A DNA stretch of 64,000 nt from Meinhardsimonia xiamenensis (GCF_900102905.1 NZ_FNFV01000001.1:193501-257500); one strand, 5' to 3'; shown: positions 27,811 through 36,817, numbered from the stretch's first letter. The notes: a model not told the origin generated them from the sequence alone. Made by a program: numbers and translations.

Positions 27811-28908
27811 ATGGCCGACACACTCACGGTGCTGGGGCTCGAGAGCAGCTGCGACGACACCGCGGCGGCCGTGGTGCGCCAGCGCGCGGGTGGGCGGCCG
27901 GAGATTCTCTCCTCCATCGTCGCGGGTCAGACGGAGCTGCACGCGGCCTTCGGCGGCGTCGTGCCCGAGATCGCCGCGCGCGCCCATGTGGAAAAGCTCG
28001 ACCTCTGCGTGGAAGCGGCGCTGAGCGAGGCGGGCTTGCGGCTTTCGGCCATCGACGCGGTTGCCGTCACCGCCGGGCCGGGGCTGATCGGCGGGCTGCT
28101 TGCCGGAGTGATGATGGCCAAGGGCATCGCCGCCGGCGCCGGCCTGCCGCTGGTGGGCGTCAACCATCTTGCCGGCCACGCGCTGACGCCGCGGCTCACC
28201 GATGGCCTTGCCTTCCCCTATCTCGTGCTTCTCGTCTCGGGCGGTCACTGCCAGTTTCTCATGGCCCGGGGGGTGGAGGATTTCACCCGTCTCGGCGGCA
28301 CCATCGACGACGCGCCCGGCGAAGCCTTTGACAAGACCGCCCGGATTCTCGGCCTGCCCCAGCCCGGCGGGCCCTCGGTGGAGGCGGCCGCGCGCGCGGG
28401 CGACCCGCGCCGCTTCGCCCTGCCGCGCCCGCTTCTCGACCGGCCGGGGTGCGACCTTTCCTTTTCCGGGCTCAAGACGGCGCTTCTGCGCGAGCGTGAC
28501 CGGCTGATGGAAGCGCAAGGCGGGCTGACGGAGCAGGACCGCGCCGATCTCTGCGCGAGCTTTCAGGCGGCGGTGACGGAGGTGCTGGCCGAAAAGTCCC
28601 GCCGGGCGCTTGCGCTCTACATGGCCGAGGCGCCGGCCGAGCCCGCCTTTGCCGTGGCCGGCGGGGTGGCGGCCAATGCCACCATTCGCGCCGCGCTCGA
28701 GGCGGTCGCGGCAGAGGCGGGGGCGCGGTTTCTTGCGCCGCCGCTCAGCCTTTGCACCGACAACGCCGCGATGATCGCCTGGGCGGGGCTTGAGCGCTTC
28801 CGCCTCGGACGGCGCGACGACATGACGCTTTCGGCCCGCCCCCGCTGGCCGCTCGATGCGGCGAGCCCGGCGATGCTGGGCGGCGGCAAGCGGGGGGCAA
28901 AGGCATGA
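27811..28908 (+). CDS. tsaD: tRNA N6-adenosine threonylcarbamoyltransferase TsaD
   Basis: TsaD (Gcp/YgjD) transfers the threonylcarbamoyl group to A37 of tRNAs that read ANN codons. The 365-residue protein has the ASKHA-fold start [16 protein letters not shown], metal-binding His119 and His123 in VNHLAGHAL, and the [10 protein letters not shown] and [12 protein letters not shown] motifs. The start at 27811 places LGLESSCDD where it belongs. gpsA follows with an ATGA overlap. The partner ATPase gene tsaE is in the same window at 38519. Confidence 0.96.
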   Translation: MADTLTVLGLESSCDDTAAAVVRQRAGGRPEILSSIVAGQTELHAAFGGVVPEIAARAHVEKLDLCVEAALSEAGLRLSAIDAVAVTAGPGLIGGLLAGVMMAKGIAAGAGLPLVGVNHLAGHALTPRLTDGLAFPYLVLLVSGGHCQFLMARGVEDFTRLGGTIDDAPGEAFDKTARILGLPQPGGPSVEAAARAGDPRRFALPRPLLDRPGCDLSFSGLKTALLRERDRLMEAQGGLTEQDRADLCASFQAAVTEVLAEKSRRALALYMAEAPAEPAFAVAGGVAANATIRAALEAVAAEAGARFLAPPLSLCTDNAAMIAWAGLERFRLGRRDDMTLSARPRWPLDAASPAMLGGGKRGAKA

Positions 28909-29870
28909 GCCGCATCGGCATCTTGGGCGCCGGCGCCTTCGGCACGGCTCTGGCCATCGCGCTCGCCCGCGCGGGGCACGAGGTGGCGCTCTGGGCGCGG
29001 GATGCCGGAGCGGTGGCGGCCATGCGCGAGACGCGGCAGTCGCCACGCCTGCCCGGTGCGCGCCTGCCGGAGGGGATGCATCCAACCGCTTCCATCGCGG
29101 AAGCAAGCGCCACCGAGACCCTGCTTCTGGCCGTGCCGATGCAGGCGCTCGCGCCGCTCCTGCGGGAGAATGCGACCCTGTTCCGGCAGAAAACGCTGGT
29201 GGCCTGCTGCAAGGGGATCGACCTCGAGTCGGGCCTGCCGCCGCACCGGATCATCGCCCGCGATGCGCCAGAGGCCAGCCCCGCGCTGCTCTCCGGCCCG
29301 AGCTTCGCCGATGACATCGCCGCCGGCCTTCCCACGGCGCTGACCATCGCCGCGGCGGACGAGGCGCGGGCCGAGGCGTTGCAGAGGGAGCTGAGCACGC
29401 CGGTGCTGCGGCTCTACCGCTCCACCGATCTCGAAGGCGTCGCGGCGGGCGGGGCGCTCAAGAACGTCATCGCCATCGCCTGCGGCGTGGTGATCGGCGC
29501 GGGCCTTGGCGAAAGCGCCCGGGCGGCGCTGCTCACCCGCGGCTTCGCCGAGATGCGGCGCTATGCGGAAGCCCAGGGCGCGCAGGCCGAGACGCTGGCC
29601 GGACTCTCGGGCCTTGGCGATCTGGCGCTCACCTGCACCTCGGAGAAGTCCCGCAACTTCGCCTTCGGCAAGCGCCTTGGCGCGGCCGGCCGGGCCGAGA
29701 CGCTGGCGACCACCGAAGGCATCGCCACCGCCCGTGCCGTGGCCGCGCGCGCGCGGGCTGCGGGGCTCGAGATGCCGATCACCGAGCTTGTGGCGGCGCT
29801 CGTGGACGGGCGCGTGAGCGTGGCCGAGGCGGCGGAGCGGCTGCTTTCGCGCCCGCTGCGCCCGGAATAG
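28905..29870 (+). CDS. gpsA: Glycerol-3-phosphate dehydrogenase [NAD(P)+]
   Basis: GpsA reduces dihydroxyacetone phosphate to sn-glycerol-3-phosphate, the backbone for phospholipids. The 321-residue protein has the dinucleotide loop [14 protein letters not shown] at the N terminus, [26 protein letters not shown], and the catalytic-lysine region [15 protein letters not shown], followed by [14 protein letters not shown]. Start and length are typical. It overlaps tsaD by 4 bases and is followed after 11 bases by the EVE-domain gene, so the three are probably cotranscribed. Confidence 0.96.
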   Translation: MSRIGILGAGAFGTALAIALARAGHEVALWARDAGAVAAMRETRQSPRLPGARLPEGMHPTASIAEASATETLLLAVPMQALAPLLRENATLFRQKTLVACCKGIDLESGLPPHRIIARDAPEASPALLSGPSFADDIAAGLPTALTIAAADEARAEALQRELSTPVLRLYRSTDLEGVAAGGALKNVIAIACGVVIGAGLGESARAALLTRGFAEMRRYAEAQGAQAETLAGLSGLGDLALTCTSEKSRNFAFGKRLGAAGRAETLATTEGIATARAVAARARAAGLEMPITELVAALVDGRVSVAEAAERLLSRPLRPE

Positions 29871-29881
29871 GGAGAGGATAC

Positions 29882-30301
29882 ATGCGCTACTGGCTGTTCA
29901 AGTCCGAGCCTTCCACATGGTCGTGGGACGACATGGTTGCCGCCGGCGCGGCCGGCACGCCGTGGGACGGGGTGCGCAACTATCAGGCGCGCAACTTCAT
30001 GCGCGAGATGAAGGTGGGTGATCGCGGCTTCTTCTACCATTCGCAGAAGGACAAGGCGATTGTCGGCATCGTCGAGGTCATTGCCGAGGCCCATCCCGAC
30101 CCCACCACCGACGACCCGCGCTGGGAATGCGTGGATGTGCGCGCGCTCAAGCCGCTCGCCCGGCCGGTGACACTGGCCGAGATCAAGGCAAACCCGGAGC
30201 TTTCCGACATGATGCTTGTCACCAACAGCCGGCTTTCGGTGCAGCCCGTGACCGAAAGGCAATGGCGGATCATCTGCGAGATGGGCGGCGTCGAACCCTG
30301 A
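29882..30301 (+). CDS. EVE domain-containing protein
   Basis: The 139-residue protein is a single EVE domain of the PUA-like fold: it begins MRYWLFKSEPSTWSWDDM, then GVRNYQARNFMREMKVGDRGFFYHS, and ends with VTERQWRIICEMGGV. EVE proteins are thought to bind modified bases in RNA or DNA, but the ligand here is unknown. The ATG has AGGAGA-like sequence (GGGAGAGG) a few bases before it. It follows gpsA closely and is probably on the same transcript. The identity of the domain is clear; the biological role is not. Confidence 0.9.
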   Translation: MRYWLFKSEPSTWSWDDMVAAGAAGTPWDGVRNYQARNFMREMKVGDRGFFYHSQKDKAIVGIVEVIAEAHPDPTTDDPRWECVDVRALKPLARPVTLAEIKANPELSDMMLVTNSRLSVQPVTERQWRIICEMGGVEP

Positions 30302-30380
30302 GACAGGCGGGCGCGGCTTGCGCTATGCTGCGGGCCAGGCCGCGGTTCCGGCCCGGCCGTCAGACAGGGAGAGAGACGCG

Positions 30381-30764
30381 ATGGAAGTGCTCAACGTGAT
30401 CGTCGCCGCCGCGGTGGCGTGGGTGTTCGGTGCCATCTGGTACAGCGCCCTTGCCCGGCAATGGATGGAAGCCTCCGGCCTCAAGCCCGAGGACATCAAC
30501 CGCAAGGATCCCTTTCCCTTCATCGTCAGCTTCATCGGCGCGCTGCTGGTGGCGGGGATGATGCGCCACATCTTTGCCAGCTCCGGCATCGTGAGCATCG
30601 GCGGCGGCGTCGTCGCCGGGCTTGGCATGGGGCTGTTTCTGGTGTTGCCGTGGATGGTCAACAATGTGCTCTACGGACAGCGCGACCGCCGGCTGATCTG
30701 GATCGATGGCGGCTATCCGGTCATCGGCATGACGCTGATCGGGCTGGTGCTGAACCTGTTCTGA
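30381..30764 (+). CDS. DUF1761-type small membrane protein
   Basis: This 127-residue protein consists of about four hydrophobic segments: residues 5-25 (VIVAAAVAWVFGAIWYSALA), 50-66, 72-92 and 108-125. The pattern of WYS near the first helix, a GLKPEDI-like loop and a paired second half fits the DUF1761 family, which has no assigned function. The ATG at 30381 follows AGGGAGAG. An open frame from 30318 would add 21 residues without a ribosome site. The gene follows the EVE gene by 79 bases and is convergent with the DUF2853 gene. Confidence 0.75.
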   Translation: MEVLNVIVAAAVAWVFGAIWYSALARQWMEASGLKPEDINRKDPFPFIVSFIGALLVAGMMRHIFASSGIVSIGGGVVAGLGMGLFLVLPWMVNNVLYGQRDRRLIWIDGGYPVIGMTLIGLVLNLF

Positions 30765-30818
30765 CGTGCCCGCGGACGGGGAGGCGCGCCCGGATGCGAA
30801 TGGAGGGCCCCGTCCCCC

Positions 30819-30888
30819 CGGTCGGGACCCTCCATCACCCCACGTGCTCCCTCAGCACCACACGTGTTCTGTCCAGAGGTCCCGACCG
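30819..30888. repeat. Inverted repeat in the DUF1761/DUF2853 intergenic region
   Basis: CGGTCGGGACC at 30819-30829 is exactly complementary to GGTCCCGACCG at 30878-30888. The 48-base interior contains two CACGTG palindromes (30840-30846 region and 30861-30866) and can fold further. No tRNA, SRP or other RNA family could be recognised. It may be a 3' structure for the convergent genes or part of a small RNA. Confidence 0.45.
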
Positions 30889-30982
30889 TCCTGGCCGTGG
30901 ACCCGGATATACACGTTCGGGCCGCGTGGGGCAAAAGCCAAGTGCCTAAAATTGCACGACACTTCGCGGGAAATGCCGCCGG

Positions 30983-31324
30983 TCAGTCGTAGACCGACTC
31001 CTTGCCGAAGTGCTTGACGAGAAGGTAGTACAGCACGGCGCGGTACTTGTTGCGCTCCGAACGGCCGTAGGTGTCGATGGCGGCGTTGATCGCGTCCATC
31101 AGCTCCGGCCCGTCGGGCAGGCCAAGCTTCTTGATCAGGAAGTTGTTCTTCACCGTCTCGAGCTCCCCCGGCTGGGTGGCGGCGACGGTGGAGGCGTCGG
31201 GGTCATAGATCGACGGCCCGCAGCCGATGGTGACCTTGGTCAGAAGATCCATGTCCGGCGTCACGCCGCACTTGGTGCGCAGATCCTCTGCATATTTCTG
31301 AATCAGCTCGTCGCGTCGGCCCAT
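30983..31324 (-). CDS. DUF2853 family protein
   Basis: The 113-residue protein matches the DUF2853 pattern throughout: RDELIQKYAEDL, LLTKVTIGCGPSIYDPDASTVA, ELETVKNNFLIKKLGL and the C-terminal NKYRAVLYYLLVKHFGKESVYD. The family is small, soluble and helical, with no established function. The start ATG at 31324 has AGGGAGAGAG directly upstream. An intrinsic terminator separates it from ahcY, which lies upstream on the same strand, so it probably has its own promoter in the 90 bases before the start. Confidence 0.85.
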   Translation of the reverse strand: MGRRDELIQKYAEDLRTKCGVTPDMDLLTKVTIGCGPSIYDPDASTVAATQPGELETVKNNFLIKKLGLPDGPELMDAINAAIDTYGRSERNKYRAVLYYLLVKHFGKESVYD

Positions 31325-31413
31325 CTTGCTCTCTCCCTGCGGTTCCGGCGTTCGCCCTGGCGCTGAGACCGGGCGTTGAGGGCATGAAAACGGGAGCCGA
31401 CCGGGGAGGCAAC

Positions 31414-31455
31414 AAAAAACCGCAGCCGGGGCGCGTCGCGGCGTCCCGGCTGTGG
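31414..31455 (-). terminator. Intrinsic terminator of ahcY
   Basis: Read on the reverse strand, a long GC stem (arms around AGCCGGG and CCCGGCT, extended outward by CCAC/GCGG pairs) is followed by six T residues. It lies 42 bases after the ahcY stop and is the clearest rho-independent terminator in the window. Confidence 0.85.
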
Positions 31456-31496
31456 CTTCGGCACACGGTGAAAACCCTCGAGGGGCGTCGCCGCCC

Positions 31497-32891
31497 TCAG
31501 TAGCGGTAATGCTCGGGCTTGAAGGGCCCCTCGGGGCTCACCCCGATGTATTCGGCCTGCTCGGGCGTCAGCTTCGTCAGTTTCACGCCGATCTTGTCGA
31601 GATGCAGACGCGCGACCTTCTCGTCGAGGTGCTTGGGCAGGATGTAGACCTTGTTCTCGTACTGATCGCCCTTCGTCCACAGCTCGATCTGGGCCAGCAC
31701 CTGGTTGGTGAAGGAGGCCGACATCACGAAGCTCGGGTGGCCGGTGGCGTTGCCGAGGTTCAGGAGCCTGCCTTCGGACAAGAGGATGATCCGGTTGCCC
31801 GAGGGCATCTCGATCATGTCCACCTGATCCTTGATCCGCGTCCACTTGTGGTTGCGCAGCGCGGCCACCTGAATTTCGTTGTCGAAATGGCCGATGTTGC
31901 CGACGATCGCCATGTCCTTCATGCGGCGCATGTGCTCGAGCCGGATGACATCCTTGTTGCCGGTCGCGGTGATGAAGATGTCGGCCGTCTCGACCACGTC
32001 CTCGAGCGTGGTGACCTGGTAGCCGTCCATCGCCGCCTGCAGCGCGCAGATCGGGTCGGCCTCGGTCACGATCACCCGCGCGCCGGCACCGCGCAAGCTC
32101 GCCGCCGAGCCCTTGCCCACATCGCCATAGCCGCAGACCACCGCAACCTTGCCCGCGATCATCGTGTCGGTGGCGCGGCGGATGCCGTCGACGAGGCTCT
32201 CGCGGCAGCCATACTTGTTGTCGAACTTCGACTTGGTGACCGAGTCGTTGACGTTGATGGCGGGGAAGGGAAGGTGCCCCTTCTCCATCATCTTGTAGAG
32301 CCGGTGCACGCCGGTGGTCGTCTCCTCCGACACGCCGCGGATCATGTGGCGCTGCTTCACGAACCAGCCGGGCGTCTCCTTCATGCGCTTGCGGATCTGG
32401 GCGAAAAGGTATTCCTCCTCCTCCGAGGTCGGCACCGCGATGAGGTCTTCCTCGCCTTCCTCCACCCGCGCTCCGAGCAGGATGTAGAGCGTCGCATCGC
32501 CGCCATCGTCGAGAATGAGGTTCGCGCCCCCCTCGGGGAACTGGAAGATCCGGTCGGTGTAGGACCAGTAGTCCTCGAGGCTCTCGCCCTTCACCGCGAA
32601 GACCGGCACGCCGGCCTTGGCAATCGCCGCGGCGGCATGATCCTGGGTGGAGAAGATGTTGCACGACGCCCAGCGCACATCCGCGCCCAGCGCCACCAAG
32701 GTCTCGATCAGCACCGCCGTCTGGATGGTCATGTGCAGCGAGCCGGCGATGCGCGCGCCCTTCAGGGGCTTTGCCTCGCCGTATTCGGCGCGCAGGGCCA
32801 TCAGCCCCGGCATCTCGGTTTCGGCGATCTCGATTTCCTTGCGCCCGAAATCGGCGAGCTTGATGTCCTTGACGACGTAATCCTTGGCCAT
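31497..32891 (-). CDS. ahcY: Adenosylhomocysteinase
   Basis: AhcY splits S-adenosylhomocysteine into adenosine and homocysteine with tightly bound NAD, clearing the product of methylation reactions. The 464-residue protein has the signatures [39 protein letters not shown] and [10 protein letters not shown] (NAD loop), and ends in PEHYRY as expected. The insertion typical of the longer bacterial form is present (residues about 140-190). I chose the ATG at 32891, preceded by GAGGAG; the upstream extension crosses a perfect hairpin and is not credible. The stop is followed by a strong terminator. Confidence 0.97.
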   Translation of the reverse strand: MAKDYVVKDIKLADFGRKEIEIAETEMPGLMALRAEYGEAKPLKGARIAGSLHMTIQTAVLIETLVALGADVRWASCNIFSTQDHAAAAIAKAGVPVFAVKGESLEDYWSYTDRIFQFPEGGANLILDDGGDATLYILLGARVEEGEEDLIAVPTSEEEEYLFAQIRKRMKETPGWFVKQRHMIRGVSEETTTGVHRLYKMMEKGHLPFPAINVNDSVTKSKFDNKYGCRESLVDGIRRATDTMIAGKVAVVCGYGDVGKGSAASLRGAGARVIVTEADPICALQAAMDGYQVTTLEDVVETADIFITATGNKDVIRLEHMRRMKDMAIVGNIGHFDNEIQVAALRNHKWTRIKDQVDMIEMPSGNRIILLSEGRLLNLGNATGHPSFVMSASFTNQVLAQIELWTKGDQYENKVYILPKHLDEKVARLHLDKIGVKLTKLTPEQAEYIGVSPEGPFKPEHYRY

Positions 32892-32911
32892 GTTCCGGCG
32901 GCTCCTCAACT

Positions 32912-32959
32912 CCGTGTTGCCGCAGGCTCTAGCACCGGCGGGCGAGGGCGGCAACACGG
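32912..32959 (-). promoter_or_regulatory. 12-bp hairpin in the ahcY leader
   Basis: On the ahcY strand CCGTGTTGCCGC and GCGGCAACACGG form a perfect 12-bp stem with a 24-base loop. The stem ends about four bases before the GAGGAG ribosome site of ahcY. The known SAH-riboswitch core (GAGGAGCGCUGC-type) was not found. Its position suggests control of translation or transcript stability, but that is inference. Confidence 0.5.
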
Positions 32960-33006
32960 CTGGCCGCCCTTGCGCCCGCGCCGAGGTGCACTAAAAGCTC
33001 GCCGTC

Positions 33007-33603
33007 ATGAAGACACCCCCCCGCGCCTGGCAACGCATGCTTTCGGGCCGCAGGCTCGACCTGCTCGATCCCACGCCCGTGGACGTGGAGATCGAAGACA
33101 TCGCCCACGGTCTTGCCTTCGTCGCCCGCTGGAACGGGCAGACGCGCGGCGACTGGCCCTATTCGGTGGCCGAACACTCGCTTCTGGTGGAGGAGATCTT
33201 CGCCCGCCTGCCCGGCGGCGGGGAGCCGCGCTGGCGGCTTGCCGCGCTTCTGCATGACGCGCCGGAATATGTGATCGGCGACATGATCTCGCCGGTGAAG
33301 GCCGCCGTCGGGGCCGGGTATGCCGAGCTCGAGGCGCGGCTTTCGGCAGCGATTCACCTGCGCTTCGGCCTGCCTGCGGTGCTGCCCCAGCAGGTCAAGC
33401 GCCGCATAAAGCGGGCCGACCGTGTTTCGGCCTGGCTAGAGGCGGTGCAGATTGCCGGCTTCACCGAGCAAGAGGCCGACCGCTTCTTCGGGCGTCCCGA
33501 CGCTGCGCTCATCGAGGGCGCGCGCATCCGGCTGCGCCCGCCGGTCGAGGTGCGCAAGGCCTACACCGCCCGCCATGCCGAGCTGATGCGGCAGATTTCC
33601 TGA
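33007..33603 (+). CDS. HD-domain nucleotidase-like hydrolase
   Basis: The 198-residue protein has an HD metal-dependent phosphohydrolase core: SVAEHSLLVEEIF supplies the first histidine, ALLHDAPEYVIGDM the HD pair, and KRADRVSAWLE a later aspartate. This pattern resembles YfbR-type 5'-deoxynucleotidases, but the sequence is not close enough to name the substrate. It starts at 33007 with ATG, divergent from ahcY; the two share a 115-base region that includes the ahcY leader hairpin. It ends 12 bases from a convergent lipoprotein gene. Confidence 0.8.
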   Translation: MKTPPRAWQRMLSGRRLDLLDPTPVDVEIEDIAHGLAFVARWNGQTRGDWPYSVAEHSLLVEEIFARLPGGGEPRWRLAALLHDAPEYVIGDMISPVKAAVGAGYAELEARLSAAIHLRFGLPAVLPQQVKRRIKRADRVSAWLEAVQIAGFTEQEADRFFGRPDAALIEGARIRLRPPVEVRKAYTARHAELMRQIS

Positions 33604-33615
33604 TCGGGGACGATC

Positions 33616-33963
33616 TCAGCCCGGATCGCAGGTCATGCCGGCGACCAGAGGTGGCGGGCCTTCCGTCTTGCGCCAGCCGCGGAAGGTGCCGTCGAGAAAC
33701 ACAAGCTCGAGCCCCTTCCATGAGACGATTTCCACCGGCATCAAGGCACAATCGGTGCGCAGGGTTCGGGACCGGGGCGGACCGCCAATCAACTCTTCCA
33801 CCGTTTCCACCACCCCGTCGCGGGCGCGGCCGAAGTCGATTCGCAGCTCGGTTCCGTGGGGCTGAAGGCCCCCTTCATCAGGGGTGAGCCCGCGCGTTGA
33901 GGCCTGCTCTTGCGGTGCGGCGCAGGCCGCGAGCAGCACCAGCGTGAAGATGCTGGTCCTCAC
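33616..33963 (-). CDS. Predicted lipoprotein in the Reg operon
   Basis: The 115-residue protein starts MRTSIFTLVLLAACAAPQEQAS: a short signal peptide with lipobox LAAC, so Cys14 or a neighbouring cysteine is probably lipidated. The rest has no motif that I recognise; two further cysteines (RTDCAL and GMTCDPG) might form a disulfide. The GTG start at 33963 overlaps the regA stop as GTGA, so it is translated with the regulator. The longer open frame upstream lies within regA in another frame. In Rhodobacter capsulatus hvrA follows regA; here this gene takes that position. Confidence 0.7.
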   Translation of the reverse strand: MRTSIFTLVLLAACAAPQEQASTRGLTPDEGGLQPHGTELRIDFGRARDGVVETVEELIGGPPRSRTLRTDCALMPVEIVSWKGLELVFLDGTFRGWRKTEGPPPLVAGMTCDPG

Positions 33964-34514
33964 CGCGGGCTGCGCTTGGCGAGGATGCGCTGCAGAGTGC
34001 GGCGGTGCATGTTCAGCCGCCGCGCGGTCTCGCTCACGTTTCGGTCGCACAGCTCGTAGACACGCTGGATGTGCTCCCAGCGCACGCGGTCGGCGCTCAT
34101 CGGGTTCTCGGGGGGCGGCGGCAATGCGTTCTCGGGCGCGAGCAGCGCGGCGATCACGTCATCGGCATCGGCGGGTTTGGCGAGGTAATCGGTCGCCCCG
34201 ATCTTCACCGCCGCCACGGCCGTGGCAATGGCGCCGTAGCCGGTCAGCACGACGATGCGCGAATCCGGCCGGCGCGCGCGCAGGGTCTCGACCACGTCAA
34301 GCCCGTTGCCGTCTTCGAGCCGCAGGTCGACCACGGCGTAGGCGGGCGGGCGGGCCGTGGCGATGGCCTTGCCGGAGGCCACCGAATTCGCCGTCTCGGG
34401 CCGAAAGCCGCGCTTTTCCATCGCCCGCGCGAGTCGCTTTAGAAACGGCTCGTCGTCGTCGACGATGAGGAGCGAAGGGTCAGGCCCGATCTCCCTCAGC
34501 GCGCGCTCGGTCAT
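33960..34514 (-). CDS. regA: Redox response regulator RegA (PrrA/ActR type)
   Basis: RegA is the DNA-binding half of the RegB/RegA system that controls respiration, carbon fixation, nitrogen fixation and, where present, photosynthesis in response to redox state. The 184-residue protein has receiver acid residues at VDDDEP, the phospho-acceptor Asp63 (VVDLRLEDG, same number as in Rhodobacter), LTGYGAIATAVAAVKIGATDYLAKP, a proline-rich hinge, and a Fis-type helix-turn-helix at the C terminus (NVSETARRLNMHRRTLQRILAKR). senC lies upstream on the same strand and regB is divergent, which is the standard arrangement. Confidence 0.96.
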   Translation of the reverse strand: MTERALREIGPDPSLLIVDDDEPFLKRLARAMEKRGFRPETANSVASGKAIATARPPAYAVVDLRLEDGNGLDVVETLRARRPDSRIVVLTGYGAIATAVAAVKIGATDYLAKPADADDVIAALLAPENALPPPPENPMSADRVRWEHIQRVYELCDRNVSETARRLNMHRRTLQRILAKRSPR

Positions 34515-34599
34515 GGCGTCTCTCCCGATTGCACCGAAAGCGTGTTGCGCGGCAAGTTAGAGCCGGCGCGCGACCCGGTCAAATCCGCGGCAGGGCCGA

Positions 34600-35235
34600 T
34601 CAGTTGCCGAGCCGCTCGGCGGCCTCGATGTAGCAGGCTGTGCGCCGGGCGACCTCTTCCTCGTTCTCGTCGCGGCGGAAGAAATCCACCACGCCGTGTC
34701 CGGGCAGGACGAGATAGGTGAAGGTCGAATGATCGACGAGATAGAACTCGTCGTCGCCCTCATGCTTGCGGTAATAGGTCTTGTAGGCCTGCGAGGCGGC
34801 CTTGACCTGCTCGGGGCTGCCGGTGAGGCCGATCATGCGCGGGTGCATGTAGGAGGCGTATTCGCCCACCACCTCGGGCGTGTCGCGCTCGGGGTCGATG
34901 GAGATGAACACCGGCTGCACGTCGTACCCCTGCTCCAGCAGGATGTCGACGGCGGCGGCATTGCGCGCGTTGTCGAGCGGGCAGACATCGGGGCAGAACG
35001 TGTAGCCGAAATAGACAAGGCTCGGCTTCGTGAACACGTCCCTGTCGGTCACCGTCTCGCCGCTCGCATTGACAAGCTCGAAAGGGCCACCGATGGCGCC
35101 GATGCCCCCCGCGACCTGGGCGCCGCCACAGGCGGCAAGGACCGACTCGGTCGAGCGGAAGAAGGCGAGCCAGGCGCTCACCCCGACCATTGCCGCAAGC
35201 AGTATGACGGCGAGGATGGCTGTGGCCCTCGTCAT
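34600..35235 (-). CDS. senC: SCO1/SenC (PrrC) copper chaperone
   Basis: SenC/PrrC is a membrane-anchored thioredoxin-fold protein that delivers copper to cytochrome c oxidase and is linked to RegB signalling. The 211-residue protein has one N-terminal membrane segment (AILAVILLAAMVGVSAWLAFF), the copper-binding FCPDVCP motif and the conserved downstream histidine in VDHSTFTYLV. The ATG at 35235 is preceded by GAGGAGAG; an upstream TTG/ATG extension lacks a ribosome site and would bury the membrane segment. The gene is divergent from regB and is followed by regA after 85 bases. Confidence 0.94.
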   Translation of the reverse strand: MTRATAILAVILLAAMVGVSAWLAFFRSTESVLAACGGAQVAGGIGAIGGPFELVNASGETVTDRDVFTKPSLVYFGYTFCPDVCPLDNARNAAAVDILLEQGYDVQPVFISIDPERDTPEVVGEYASYMHPRMIGLTGSPEQVKAASQAYKTYYRKHEGDDEFYLVDHSTFTYLVLPGHGVVDFFRRDENEEEVARRTACYIEAAERLGN

Positions 35236-35357
35236 GTGACTCTCCTCTTCTGGTGTCTGCCCGTGGTCGGGCGCGATTGATCGGCGCGCTGGCCGCGGGC
35301 TACAAGTGGTCAGTTTGACGCAAACAGGCAAGGCCGTGCCGGCAGGATCGGAGCCCG

Positions 35358-36788
35358 ATGATGCAGGATGATCCCGACCCGATGGCCCTGCTCAAGGCGG
35401 GGGGGCAGCGTGTGCGCCTGCGGACCCTCGTCATCCTGCGCTGGATTGCCGTGGCCGGCCAGCTTGCCGCAATTCTCGTCGCAGCGCGCTTTCTCGGGCT
35501 CCGGCTCGAGACCGGGCTTCTGGCGCTTGCGGTCGGAGCTTCGGTCATCGTCAATCTCGTGGCCATGGCGCTGGCGCCGCGCAACCGGCGCCTTGGGGAA
35601 GGCGAAGCGGCGGCGATGCTGCTGTTTGACCTCGTTCAGCTTGCCGTTCTGCTCGCGCTCACCGGCGGGCTCAACAACCCCTTTGCAATTCTCATCCTCG
35701 CGCCGGTCACCATCTCGGCGGCGGCGCTGCGGCCGGCGTCGACGGCGGTGCTGGGGGCCGTGGCCATCGTTCTCATCACCATCGTCTGGCGCTTCCACCT
35801 GCCGCTTGTCACCTCCGGCGGCGAGGTGCTGGCGTTGCCGCCCCTGCTGTCGCTGGGTTTCTGGTCGGCGATCGTGATCGGCATCGCGTTTCTTGCCGGG
35901 TACGTCGCGCGGGTCGCCGCGGAGGGGCGGGCGATGTCGCAGGCGCTTCTGGCCACCCAGATGGCGCTTGAGCGCGAGCAGCGGCTCACCGACATCGGCG
36001 GCATCGTCGCTGCGGCCGCCCATGAGCTGGGCACGCCGCTGGCCACCATCAAGCTCGCCAGCGCCGAACTTGCCGAGGAGTTGGCCGAGGAGCTCGGCGA
36101 CCGCCCCGATCTGGCCGAGGATGTGGCGCTGATCCGCGAACAGGCGGACCGCTGCCGGGACATCCTGCGCTCGATGGGCGAGATGGGCAAGGACGACCGG
36201 CTGCTGCGGCTCATGCCGATCGAGGCGGTAGTGCAGGAAGCCGCGCGCCCGCACGAGCGGCGTGGCAGGGAAATCCTGATCTCGGCGAGGCCCATGCCGG
36301 GCGGGCGGGACGAGCAGCCGGTGCTGCTGCGCCGCGCCGAACTCATTCACGGGCTGCGCAACCTCATTCAGAACGCCGTCGACTTCGCCGAAAGCCGCGT
36401 GTGGGTCGATATCGGCTGGTCGGAAGACACGATCGTCATCCATATCGCCGACGACGGGCCGGGCTACCCCGCCGACGTGCTCGACCGCATCGGCGACCCG
36501 TTCGTGCGCCGCCGGACCCGCGGCGGCGGCAGTGGTGGCGCCCGCGCCGGTTACGAGGGCATGGGACTGGGGCTGTTCATTGCCAAGACGCTGCTCGAGC
36601 GCACGGGCGCCGTGCTCACCTTTGCCAACGCTGCCGACGTTCACGCGCCGCAGCACCGACGCGGCGAGCCTTGCGGGGCCGTTGTCGAGGTGCGCTGGCC
36701 CTTCACCGCCATCGCCGCGCCCGCCGGTGCCGATCGGGCGGCGCTGGGCTCGAACATGCCCTACCGCGCCGAAGACGCCGAGTCGTGA
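35358..36788 (+). CDS. regB: Redox sensor histidine kinase RegB (PrrB/ActS type)
   Basis: RegB autophosphorylates under reducing conditions and phosphorylates RegA. The 476-residue protein has about six membrane segments up to residue 190, with the quinone-binding GGxxNPF motif as TGGLNNPF (residues 102-109). The H-box is AAAHELGTPLATIK with His222, and the redox-active cysteine of the family is present as Cys266 in QADRCRDIL. The N, G1 and G2 boxes (RNLIQNAVDFA, DDGPGY, GMGLGLFIAKTL) are intact. It is divergent from senC. The last 40 residues or so are variable and may be disordered. Confidence 0.96.
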   Translation: MMQDDPDPMALLKAGGQRVRLRTLVILRWIAVAGQLAAILVAARFLGLRLETGLLALAVGASVIVNLVAMALAPRNRRLGEGEAAAMLLFDLVQLAVLLALTGGLNNPFAILILAPVTISAAALRPASTAVLGAVAIVLITIVWRFHLPLVTSGGEVLALPPLLSLGFWSAIVIGIAFLAGYVARVAAEGRAMSQALLATQMALEREQRLTDIGGIVAAAAHELGTPLATIKLASAELAEELAEELGDRPDLAEDVALIREQADRCRDILRSMGEMGKDDRLLRLMPIEAVVQEAARPHERRGREILISARPMPGGRDEQPVLLRRAELIHGLRNLIQNAVDFAESRVWVDIGWSEDTIVIHIADDGPGYPADVLDRIGDPFVRRRTRGGGSGGARAGYEGMGLGLFIAKTLLERTGAVLTFANAADVHAPQHRRGEPCGAVVEVRWPFTAIAAPAGADRAALGSNMPYRAEDAES

Positions 36789-36801
36789 GGGATATCCCGC
36801 G

Positions 36802-36817
36802 TTAAGGCACTGTTAAC
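36802..36817 (+). promoter_or_regulatory. CtrA-type binding site upstream of the DivL-like gene
   Basis: TTAA-GGCACTG-TTAAC is an exact match to the CtrA consensus TTAA-N7-TTAAC. It lies 49 bases before the ATG of the PAS protein gene and 14 bases after the regB stop, in a small intergenic space. Confidence 0.75.

Noticed and set aside
27289-29106. 605-codon reverse-strand open frame
   Set aside because: It runs antisense to tsaD and into hemD in another frame; no start signal and an Arg/Pro/Ala-rich product.
30318-30380. N-terminal extension of the DUF1761 protein
   Set aside because: It has no ribosome site and adds a charged stretch before the first membrane helix; the ATG at 30381 with AGGGAGAG is better.
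32891-33006. SAH riboswitch in front of ahcY
   Set aside because: The conserved GAGGAGCGCUGC-type core and pseudoknot partner are not visible; only an unclassified hairpin is supported.
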